Shown here one piece after another: positions 27,316 through 35,015 of a stretch of DNA of 64,000 bases. Position 1 is the stretch's first letter, and every line of letters begins with the position of its first letter. A model generated the notes under the pieces. That model made no database searches and was not told the DNA's origin. It saw only the letters and a list, made by a program, of their open reading frames with translations. The DNA is from SURF-21 sp964529285 (GTDB taxonomy: Bacteria; Actinomycetota; Geothermincolia; Geothermincolales; RBG-13-55-18). The position numbers were made by a program, and so were the translations under genes. The stretch covers positions 5,666-69,665 of the forward strand of contig CAZGWK010000013.1 of the NCBI GenBank assembly GCA_964529285.1, in the 5' to 3' direction.

Positions 27316-28655
27316 AGGTGGCACCCATGTCCGATCGCGAGCAACCATCGCATGGTCCGGGTGTATTCGAAGCGTTCTATACCCGCAAGTGGGAGGTCTT
27401 CGAGGCGGGGTTCTTGAAGGATAAGCGGATAGATTTACTCGCTGCCAGGCTGTTTCGTCATGCTACTCGCTTCAGGAGATTCAAAGATCCATTGGTCGAG
27501 GATTCCTTTAAAAGGAAACTCGAACGGTGCTATACAGCCATCGCTATCGGTATTCCTGACCGCGTGCCTCTTATCAGCAGCGGGATAAATTTCTACCCCG
27601 CGTATTACTCGGGCTTATCCTTCGCCGACTACGTTAACGACAGAAAAAAGAACCTGGCGGCATTCTTCAGATTCTCGCGCGAGATGTGTGGTTTTGATGC
27701 CATGTTCCCATCGCAGATCGCATGCATGGGCCCGCTGATTCAAGCCACCAAACTGGATGTGCTCAAGCTGCCCGGCATCGATCTGCCGGACAACGTTGGC
27801 TACCAGTACGTTGAGAGGGAAAGGCTGAGGCCGGAGGAGTACAGGCAGTTTCTCGACGAGAAATGGGATTTCTTCAGGAAAACGATCCTTCCTCGCATGA
27901 GCCCTCTTCATCGCGGTGGAAGGGGCTGGGAGACCGGAACGCTTCTCAAGGCGGCCTTCGCGGCAACAGCGTATGCGCATTCCTTCAACCACGCAATAGA
28001 TATCATAGAGAAGAACTACGGAATACCCATACTCCCAGGCGCCTTTTCGTTCGCCCCCTACGATCTCGTATCTTTTCTCTTCAGAGGTTTGGAGGGTATA
28101 TCCGGTGACCTGTTCCGGCGTGCCGAGGACCTGGAGGGTACCGTGGATATGATGGTCCAGGTCATAACTATGGCCTGTGAGAACATCGCCGTGCTTTCGG
28201 GGATAAACAGCGCCGTTATCCTTTGCGAACGTGCCTTTTCTTTGTCCCCCCGCCAGTTCAAGCGTTTCTACATGCCGTATTTGAAGAAACTCGTGCATAA
28301 CCTGATTGACCGGGGCATAATACCGCTGCTTGCTCTTGAGCAGGATTGCAGCCATCTTATCGAGTTCATACTGGAGTTGCCACCCCGGAAATGCATTGTA
28401 AATCTGGATACCTCGGATATCTTCAAGGCAAAGAAGATACTGGAGGGACATACGTGCATAGCGGGCAACGTTCCCATGAACCTCATGGTCACCGGGACGC
28501 CGCAAGACATCAGGGACTACTGTGCCAGGCTTATACAGGAACTGGCGCCCGGAGGGGGGTTCATGATGAGCGGTGCTTTAGGTATTCCCGACAACGCCAG
28601 GGAGGAAAACGTGCGGGCCATGATCGAATATACGCTGGAGCAAGGAAAATACTAG
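27312..28655 (+). CDS. Uroporphyrinogen-decarboxylase family protein, methyltransferase-like
   Basis: A 447-residue UroD-fold protein, longer than MtaA-type enzymes (about 340). It overlaps the corrinoid gene by 4 bases, so a methyl-transfer role with that protein is likely. The His-x-Cys...Cys zinc set of MtaA/MtbA enzymes is not evident: the region reads LEQDCSHLIE, and the GCG-type C-terminal loop is SGALGIPDNAREEN. It may bind substrate differently or have another reaction. The start is GTG 27312; an ATG at 27327 is also possible. Confidence 0.8.
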   Translation: MKVAPMSDREQPSHGPGVFEAFYTRKWEVFEAGFLKDKRIDLLAARLFRHATRFRRFKDPLVEDSFKRKLERCYTAIAIGIPDRVPLISSGINFYPAYYSGLSFADYVNDRKKNLAAFFRFSREMCGFDAMFPSQIACMGPLIQATKLDVLKLPGIDLPDNVGYQYVERERLRPEEYRQFLDEKWDFFRKTILPRMSPLHRGGRGWETGTLLKAAFAATAYAHSFNHAIDIIEKNYGIPILPGAFSFAPYDLVSFLFRGLEGISGDLFRRAEDLEGTVDMMVQVITMACENIAVLSGINSAVILCERAFSLSPRQFKRFYMPYLKKLVHNLIDRGIIPLLALEQDCSHLIEFILELPPRKCIVNLDTSDIFKAKKILEGHTCIAGNVPMNLMVTGTPQDIRDYCARLIQELAPGGGFMMSGALGIPDNAREENVRAMIEYTLEQGKY

Positions 28656-28742
28656 AGAGATCGCGATTCAGAACCGCCAATATCGAGCCATATGGATTGC
28701 GGCCTTCTCACGGGCATCCCAGGTTGCAGGGAGGCAGAAGAC

Positions 28743-29750
28743 TTGAAATCGAGCGTTCACAAGCTGAAGGTCAAAGAGCTTAAAAAGGGGCGCCGTGCCA
28801 ACCCCCTGTTTTTCCCCGTTACCTTTTCCATGTTCGGTTTGTTTAATGCGGCACGTATGATCACGAAGATCCTTGGGCGCATCTACGATGGTTACGGACC
28901 CACAGATACGAGTCCGGAGAGCCAGGAATATTTCATCAACTATCTCGATTTTGTTGGCTGGAAACCTTTCCTGCAGGAGGTGAAGGATCTGGCTCCCATC
29001 AGCCCTTATTTCCTTGCAAACGAAGCCGTGGTCTTTGGCGCCTTACGAAGGATGATCAAGTCCCAATGCATGAAAGAAGCCAGGACAGAAGCGCAGTCGG
29101 ATCTGTGGCAGGAAATGGAGGAGAATGCGAGAAAACTGGGTGTGGATATGGTTGGTTATTCTCTATTGAACAGGGACTATATCTTCCAGGGTATGCATGT
29201 CTTCTACCCGAATCTTGTCGTGCTGGGCATGGAGATGAGATGGCAGGGCATGTTGGATGCGCCGGGTATTGGAGCGGGCAAAGAGACCATGAGGACCTAC
29301 CATAGACTGGGCGCAGCCACCAACAAGCTGGCCGATTTTTTTATGGACCGCGGCTACCGCGCCCAGCCGATGCCACCTTATTCCGCCTACGTCCTCTGGC
29401 CGGCCATAGCAAAAGAAGCCGGCCTGGCGGAACGGGGCCTTCACGGGCTGATGATAACCCCCCGATTCGGCCCGTTACAACGCTGGTCTGCGGTAGCGGT
29501 CGAGGCCGCGCCTCTGCCCGAGACGGATGCCGTGCGGCTGGACTGGCTAGAGGGATTCTGCGCATCCTGCAGGCAATGCATCCAGGCGTGTCCTGCGCAG
29601 GCGATAATGAGCGAGCCGGTTCGCGGCCGGGGTGAGCTGGTAAGGTATATAGATAACGAGAGATGCTATCCTTATTTCGCCCGTTACAAGAGCTGCTCCA
29701 TATGCATCAAAGTATGTACGGCAAAGCTTAGGAAGGAAGGGCGAATCTGA
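28743..29750 (+). CDS. Reductive dehalogenase/QueG-like corrinoid Fe-S protein
   Basis: A 335-residue protein with a B12-type core (GLAERGLHGLMITPRFGP, as in reductive dehalogenases and epoxyqueuosine reductase) and two C-terminal 4Fe-4S motifs: CASCRQCIQACP and a second cysteine set ending CSICIKVC. There is no Tat signal or membrane anchor, so it is cytoplasmic. TTG 28743 is preceded by GGGAGG at ideal spacing; an ATG 17 codons earlier has no site. Following the corrinoid and UroD-type genes, it may reduce or reactivate the corrinoid, or cleave a substrate reductively. Confidence 0.8.
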   Translation: MKSSVHKLKVKELKKGRRANPLFFPVTFSMFGLFNAARMITKILGRIYDGYGPTDTSPESQEYFINYLDFVGWKPFLQEVKDLAPISPYFLANEAVVFGALRRMIKSQCMKEARTEAQSDLWQEMEENARKLGVDMVGYSLLNRDYIFQGMHVFYPNLVVLGMEMRWQGMLDAPGIGAGKETMRTYHRLGAATNKLADFFMDRGYRAQPMPPYSAYVLWPAIAKEAGLAERGLHGLMITPRFGPLQRWSAVAVEAAPLPETDAVRLDWLEGFCASCRQCIQACPAQAIMSEPVRGRGELVRYIDNERCYPYFARYKSCSICIKVCTAKLRKEGRI

Positions 29751-29949
29751 CCGGGTATAGAGGAATCGTGTACATGGGAAAAAGCGTATGCGCACGTGTT
29801 CTTAATGAAGTGAAGGCATCCGCTGGCATTCCTTCGCAAATGGCTCGCTCATCAGCCCCATGCTTCCCGCCGTCTCCTTACAAAAGGCGCTTGTGGCCCG
29901 TTATGAACTCGAGGAGCTGGTCTTCGGCACAAAGAAAGGCCTTTGCATC

Positions 29950-30699
29950 TCAAACAGGCGGAGTTATCTCGATGGGCTGGTTGATGCCGGTTATGTCTAT
30001 GTCGATATATACGTCGACGCCTTCGTAGCCGGATCCCAGGGTCACTTTTCGGAAGACCATCTCGTATTTCAGCGGGTAATATGACGCCGCATCGATCCAT
30101 ATATCCACCTGGCCGCCCGTGCTCGCCTGCAGGCTGGATGGGGGGATATCGTCGAGAAGGCCGGAGAGGTTTTCGGGGCTCAATTCAAAGCGCAGGTGGA
30201 CCGCCTGTACGCCCCGCAGATCCTCTACCCCGAGCTTCTGCGCCGAGATGGAAAGGGAGAGGTAATCGGAGATATGAGCCGTGTAGACGGTGGCGGTCTC
30301 CTCGTCCAGGGTGGCCTGCTGTTCCACCCAGCCGCCTCCGGCAAGGTCCTTTCCCCACTGTCTGTCGCCGACGCGCACGACCTCCTGGATAATCGTGCCC
30401 TCGCCGCTCTCCGGGTCGTAGTAGGTGTCGGTGAGGCTGATATCGTCACCGGCCGTATCGATTACCAGTTCCTCCGTCTTCACCCGGACCGCATCCGCGC
30501 CGGCGAAGGACATGGAAAGCACCATGTGATACGAATCTATCGTCTCGCCCGCTTCCTGCGCCTTGGCGACGATGGATTCGACCTCGGAGGGTGGCGTCCC
30601 GTTCCCACCGCATCCCGCAAGAATCACTACGGTCAACAGCGCAGGAAGGGCGAGAAGCAGAGGCCTTCTCGAGACAGCCGTTCTTCTGCGACTGTGCAT
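29950..30699 (-). CDS. Lipoprotein, LppX/LolA-like
   Basis: A 249-residue lipoprotein. The signal peptide ends in the lipobox LAGC, after which the mature protein starts CGGNGTPPSEVE. The body has SYHMVLSMSFAG and alternating beta strands that fit the LppX_LprAFG or LolA-like fold used to carry lipids. ATG 30699 has GGAG upstream; an in-frame GTG at 30714 is an alternative. It lies 33 bases after a potassium-channel gene on the same strand and could be cotranscribed. Lipid carriage is inferred from the fold only. Confidence 0.75.
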   Translation of the reverse strand: MHSRRRTAVSRRPLLLALPALLTVVILAGCGGNGTPPSEVESIVAKAQEAGETIDSYHMVLSMSFAGADAVRVKTEELVIDTAGDDISLTDTYYDPESGEGTIIQEVVRVGDRQWGKDLAGGGWVEQQATLDEETATVYTAHISDYLSLSISAQKLGVEDLRGVQAVHLRFELSPENLSGLLDDIPPSSLQASTGGQVDIWIDAASYYPLKYEMVFRKVTLGSGYEGVDVYIDIDITGINQPIEITPPV

Positions 30700-30732
30700 C
30701 GACACTCCAGTCACTAGGATATATCCGTCCTC

Positions 30733-31812
30733 CTAACCAATGGCGCCGGGAGGTTTTTCAGCGGCGAAGATCAGGATCCTGTCCCCCTCCTGAATACGGT
30801 ATTTACTATCGTTGGGCCTGACCCCGTCCCGCCATGTTATCGCCACCATCTGGGCTCCATATCTCTCCTGCAGTTCCTTGTTCACCTCTGACCTTGTTTT
30901 TCCAACCATCTCCTTGTCGGCGGGGATATAGTAGGAACTCACTCCCGCCTCCCTGGTCACCAGGTCGCTGACCGTGCTGATCAGGCCGTAATGCAGGGCA
31001 GAGCGGGCCATGAGGTTGCCCAGGAACGAGGTCACGTCGAGTATCTCCCGCACACCCGCCAGCTTCAGGTGGTGTATGTTCTCGGGCCTCAGGGCCTCCG
31101 CCGTTATCTCGATGTCGGGGTTCAACTGCTTTATGTTCAGGGCGGAGAGCACCGTCCTCGCGTCGATGTCTCCCTCGGATACGCCCCTGCTCTCGTCCGC
31201 GAGGAGTATGGCCGATTTCGCCTCGGGGATGTTCACTCTTCCCAACGCCTCCACGCTCGTGGGGTCTCCTCGGAAGAAGAAGGTGAAATCGTCGTCTATG
31301 GGGCTTCCCTCCAGGTCGCACAGGAGAACCACCTGGACGCGTTGGTGCTGCAGCTCTTCACGCAACCTGTCCAGGACATATTCCCCCAGCAGGTTCCAGC
31401 CGCACACGACTACGTGGCCCTTGCTCTTCAGTTTTTCCTGCAAACCGCTGTACCTCCTTCTCGCCTTATCCGCTCTCCTGGTAGCCAGCAGGGTAATAAA
31501 GGCGCTCAGGGTGCCGACGCCGAACACCAGGACCAGGATAACAGCTATTCTGCCGCCGGTCGTGATAGGAGTAATATCCCCGTATCCAACCGTGGCGATG
31601 GTTATTATGATCATGTAGAAAGCGTCGAAGTAGTTGTGGATGTTGGGGTTCTTACCCCTCTCGAGCAGGAAGACCACCAGGGCGCCGAGGAGTATGATTA
31701 TGCTCACGTTGAGCAGCAGTATATATCCGGCGCGCTTCCTGTAGAAGCCCTGGCGCAGGTTTTCCCTCTTGTAACGGACCCAGGAAATCAGATTTCCCTC
31801 CGACATGGTCAT
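30733..31812 (-). CDS. Two-TM potassium channel with RCK domains
   Basis: A 359-residue K+ channel subunit. Two transmembrane helices (about residues 28-50 and 85-108) flank the selectivity filter TVGYGD. An RCK (TrkA-N) domain follows, with VVVCGWNLLGEYVLDRL (GxNxxG nucleotide loop, as in MthK-like channels), then a TrkA-C-like end. It probably gates K+ flux in response to a cytosolic ligand. ATG codons at 31812 and 31806 are both possible. Confidence 0.92.
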   Translation of the reverse strand: MTMSEGNLISWVRYKRENLRQGFYRKRAGYILLLNVSIIILLGALVVFLLERGKNPNIHNYFDAFYMIIITIATVGYGDITPITTGGRIAVILVLVFGVGTLSAFITLLATRRADKARRRYSGLQEKLKSKGHVVVCGWNLLGEYVLDRLREELQHQRVQVVLLCDLEGSPIDDDFTFFFRGDPTSVEALGRVNIPEAKSAILLADESRGVSEGDIDARTVLSALNIKQLNPDIEITAEALRPENIHHLKLAGVREILDVTSFLGNLMARSALHYGLISTVSDLVTREAGVSSYYIPADKEMVGKTRSEVNKELQERYGAQMVAITWRDGVRPNDSKYRIQEGDRILIFAAEKPPGAIG

Positions 31813-31886
31813 CCCATCCCGCGGTATATTCGCTCCGCCGCACTATCTGGCTAAATGCTACCAGATAACCCCTTGCAGGTCAGCTT

Positions 31887-32007
31887 CCTCGGGGTCAGGT
31901 GTCGCATATCGAGTTTCTCGTATAATATTGGAACATGCTTACGCGATCACGCTTGCATCATGCCTGTTGATGTTAGGTTAAGCGATGTGCGAGACCTGAC
32001 CCCGAGG
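31887..32007. repeat. REP/MITE-like inverted repeat A
   Basis: Arms 31887-31906 and 31988-32007 are inverted repeats, 19 of 20 bases matching, starting CCTCGGGGTCAGGT. The spacer is 81 bases. It lies between the channel gene and the next rightward gene and carries the GGGGTCA end seen in the other three elements. Confidence 0.75.
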
Positions 32008-32027
32008 ACACGGGAGGGAGGCGGAAA

Positions 32028-32708
32028 ATGCCCCACTACGATCACCGCGAGGAGGAGGCCTGGAAGGACTTCGCATTCAACTTTCCCTACGAGAAAGGCC
32101 TGCGTAGGCTGCGGGAGGAGGTCCTGGACAAGACCGACTTCGATCCCGGCGTGTTGTGGATATGGGGGACGATGCAGGCCATGGCGGTCATCCGCGTCCT
32201 CAAGGCCTGCGAGCGCGAGTTCGGGGAGGAGGGGCAGAGAGTGGTCACCGCTGCCCTGCGCGAGGTGGGCCTGGATATAGGCCGCCAGATGATGGAGGGC
32301 CTGCAGAGACCGGAGGGCATGAGTGATGCGGAGATGGCCAGCTTCTTCGCCACCGCGATAAACTGCATCGCCTACGCCTCCCTGGAGGATCCCAGCATCG
32401 ATTCCGAAGAAGAGGTGAGCTTCCATATCCTGTGGTGCCCCCACCAGGACTACTACGCCCCTTTCGACTGCCGCGTGCAGCGCTATTTCGTGCAGGGGAT
32501 GCTGGAGGCGGTGAAGGAGAAGGGGATGCTGGAAGGTTGGCAGGTTCGCTTCACCCAGACCATCCCCGCCGGCGCGGAGACATGCCGCTTCGTGTTGTGG
32601 CGCGCCCCCGACGAAGAAAAGTCGCAGTGGGAGAAATACAGCGAGCAGCTGGAGGCCAAGGCCCTGGAGATCGCCGCGCAGGAAAAGGGGTCAAATCTTT
32701 ACTCTTGA
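32028..32708 (+). CDS. ATC-hydrolase-like family protein of unknown role
   Basis: A 226-residue protein. The C half, with SFHILWCPHQDYYAPFDCRVQR and AETCRFVLWR, resembles the L-2-amino-thiazoline-4-carboxylate hydrolase-like family (PF14196), many of whose members are uncharacterised. The last residues (GSNLYS and the stop codon) are encoded by the left arm of repeat B, so the natural C-terminus may have been altered by its insertion. It is preceded by repeat A. Confidence 0.65.
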   Translation: MPHYDHREEEAWKDFAFNFPYEKGLRRLREEVLDKTDFDPGVLWIWGTMQAMAVIRVLKACEREFGEEGQRVVTAALREVGLDIGRQMMEGLQRPEGMSDAEMASFFATAINCIAYASLEDPSIDSEEEVSFHILWCPHQDYYAPFDCRVQRYFVQGMLEAVKEKGMLEGWQVRFTQTIPAGAETCRFVLWRAPDEEKSQWEKYSEQLEAKALEIAAQEKGSNLYS

Positions 32709-32754
32709 ATTTACATCCAATATATGGGAATTAATTAAAATATAGAGATGTGAC
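32687..32754. repeat. REP/MITE-like inverted repeat B
   Basis: Left arm from 32687 (GGGGTCAAATCTTTA) and right arm ending at 32754 (ATAGAGATGTGAC) are imperfect inverted repeats, 13 of 18 positions over the core. The right arm read in reverse matches the left arm of repeat D at 17 of 19 positions. The left arm supplies the stop codon of the preceding gene. Confidence 0.65.
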
Positions 32755-32883
32755 ATCGTGCCGGTTACACGAGGTTGGCTACACGGGATAATATTAGTGT
32801 GCGGGTGTCACGGTCCTTATATAACGTGTAATGAAATCCGGAAGAGCACTGGGAGACGTTATCTTCGCAGGGGGTGAGGTGCC

Positions 32884-33471
32884 ATGAGTAGGAAAGAGGA
32901 GCTGGTATCCGAGATACTCGAGATCGAATGGGAGATGTTCACCGCCGTGCAGGCCAAGGGGAGGAGTGCATCCTGCCAGGAAGACCCGGATTCCTTCCGC
33001 GTCATCCGCACCGCCAATTTCCTCACCTGGTCCGAGACCACACTGGCCAGCTATCTTAACGACCTGAAGATGGCCAGGGCCAAGGGCAGGAACTTCATGA
33101 CCGAGAAATACGCGCGCATGGAGGGCCTTATCCCGCCGCTGAACCCCGAAGCCGGATCCCTGATCGACCGCATCGTGCGCAAAGAATGCCTGTGGGCCGA
33201 GGAGCATCTCAAGGGCACCCCGGGTGCAAGGCTGGCACGGCCCATATACTCACGTGACGACACGCCGGAGATCACTTCCTCGGAGACTTACTCCCGCGCC
33301 GAGCTGGACACGTATTCCACCAACACCCTCGACTTCTACTATGCGGACATCCTCGGTATGTCCGCGCGGGGCGAGAACCGCATAGCCCTGGCGGTAGGTT
33401 ACATGGAGGCGATGTCCTCCGACAGGGATCTTGACTGGAGGCAGCTGCTTTCTTCCCAGGAGAACGGCTGA
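32884..33471 (+). CDS. DUF4125 family protein
   Basis: A 195-residue protein with the pattern EILEIEWEMFTAVQ, SCQED, FLTWSE, SYLNDL and KYARMEGLIPPL, which I recognise as the DUF4125 family of anaerobic bacteria. No function is known. A cluster of conserved Trp, Cys and Tyr may form a binding site. Its gene follows repeat B and stands alone. Confidence 0.75.
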   Translation: MSRKEELVSEILEIEWEMFTAVQAKGRSASCQEDPDSFRVIRTANFLTWSETTLASYLNDLKMARAKGRNFMTEKYARMEGLIPPLNPEAGSLIDRIVRKECLWAEEHLKGTPGARLARPIYSRDDTPEITSSETYSRAELDTYSTNTLDFYYADILGMSARGENRIALAVGYMEAMSSDRDLDWRQLLSSQENG

Positions 33472-33639
33472 GCGGGCAGGCTGAAGAACTCAACATTTTC
33501 GCCTCCAGTAATGCAAGCTGTCATTGAGGACCGATGTGGATTATGCTTGTGTGGTAAAGACAACAACGGGGTTGCTCAGACGTAGGAGGCGGGCTCGCGT
33601 ACAGCGATGGGTGTCCTTTTAGCGTGAAGGGAGATCGTC

Positions 33640-34881
33640 ATGGAGGGGGATGAGAAGACCGGTACCTATCGCTACAGGTGGGTGGTGCTGGTGGCGTTCA
33701 TGTTCGTAGCCGCCCTCACGCAGCTGATGTGGTTGAACTATGCCCCCATACTCTCACGCACCCAGGAGTTGATGGGCTTTTCATCCGAGCTGCCCATAGT
33801 GATATTGATGCTCATGTTTCCCCTGGTTTACATACCCGTATCCATCCCGGCCGGTTTTATCATCGATCGCAAGGGCTTCCGCTACGCGGTCATGATCGGC
33901 GCATTTCTCACCGCGGCCTTCTCTTTCCCTCGCCTCTTCGTGGACAACTATACCCTGGTGCTTATCGGGATGATCGGTATCTCCGTCGGTCAGCCCTTCG
34001 TGCTCAACAGCATCACCAAGATGGTCAGTACCTGGTTTTCCACCGAGGAATCGGCGCTCGCCAGTGGTCTGGCAACCCTCTCCCTCTTTCTGGGCATGAT
34101 CGTCGCCCAGGCTGCCACCCAGCCGATGCTCGAGGCTTTCGGCGACGACCTCGGCGCCTTGCGCTTGGTGGTGCTCGTCTACAGCCTTCTGGCCCTGGGC
34201 GGGTTCGTACTTTTCGCGCTGTTAGGCAAAGCACGGCCGCCCAAGCCGCCTCTGCGGACGGAGAAGGAGGTACTTGGCGAGGACGTGGCCATAAACATGC
34301 AGAGCCTGCGCTCCCTCTTCAAGCTGCGAAATTTCCGCATACTGTGCTTGATAATATTCGTAGGCAACGGGTCATTTGTCGGCCTCATGCAATTGATCGA
34401 GGATGTCCTCGGGCCTAAGGGCATCACATCCGAGACGGCGGGATATATAGGCGCGGTGATGGTGCTTGCGGGGGTAGTGGGGTGCATTGTCATCCCAGCT
34501 GTCTCCGATAAACTCATGTGGCGCAAGCCTTTCCTGCTCCTGGCGGCGTTTATGGCGGTGCCCACCCTGTACCTGCTGGGAGCCCTGGATAGCACCCTCC
34601 TCATCTTCATCGTAGGGGGTTTCCTCGGTTTCTTCCTGCTCAGCGCCCTGCCCGTCCTGCTGGCTTTCGCCGAGGAGAATACCGGGGCCCAGCTGACCGG
34701 CACGGCCACGAGCATGTTGTTCCTGCTGGGAAACGCTGGAGGCGTGGTCCTGACCCTGGCCATGGAGGGCATCAAGGCAGCGACGGGCGGTGAGAATTTC
34801 TTCTGGGCTTTGGTCTTCCTGGCGACGCTTTTCGTGGCGGCCTTCTTCGTCGCCCTGCGCATCGAAGAGGAACGACCCTAG
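33640..34881 (+). CDS. Major facilitator superfamily transporter
   Basis: A 413-residue permease with about 12 membrane helices. The sequence LMWLNYAPI, then DRKGFRYAVMIGA and NSITKMVSTWFSTEE, is like the FLVCR/DIRC2-related branch of the MFS. The substrate is unknown; heme, metals or organic ions are seen in relatives. The ATG has GAAGGGAG upstream. Repeat C begins at the base after the stop codon. Confidence 0.88.
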   Translation: MEGDEKTGTYRYRWVVLVAFMFVAALTQLMWLNYAPILSRTQELMGFSSELPIVILMLMFPLVYIPVSIPAGFIIDRKGFRYAVMIGAFLTAAFSFPRLFVDNYTLVLIGMIGISVGQPFVLNSITKMVSTWFSTEESALASGLATLSLFLGMIVAQAATQPMLEAFGDDLGALRLVVLVYSLLALGGFVLFALLGKARPPKPPLRTEKEVLGEDVAINMQSLRSLFKLRNFRILCLIIFVGNGSFVGLMQLIEDVLGPKGITSETAGYIGAVMVLAGVVGCIVIPAVSDKLMWRKPFLLLAAFMAVPTLYLLGALDSTLLIFIVGGFLGFFLLSALPVLLAFAEENTGAQLTGTATSMLFLLGNAGGVVLTLAMEGIKAATGGENFFWALVFLATLFVAAFFVALRIEEERP

Positions 34882-34982
34882 GGGGTCAGCCCCGGACATG
34901 GGACAATGTCAGCGAACTCAGCGAGCGCAATCGATTTAAATCCAAGGTTAGCTAAGAATGTCCCATGTCCGGGGCTGACCCC
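34882..34982. repeat. REP/MITE-like inverted repeat C, perfect 24-bp arms
   Basis: Arms 34882-34905 and 34959-34982 are a perfect 24-bp inverted repeat starting GGGGTCAGCCCCGG, with a 53-base spacer. The element starts immediately after the MFS stop codon and ends 33 bases before the phosphoesterase start. Confidence 0.85.
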
Positions 34983-35015
34983 ACAATCGGGACATTAGAC
35001 GAGAAGGCGGGGCGC

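Noticed and set aside
34965..35015. Upstream start for the metallophosphoesterase
   Set aside because: It lies inside the repeat C arm and adds no domain; ATG 35016 is the sensible start.
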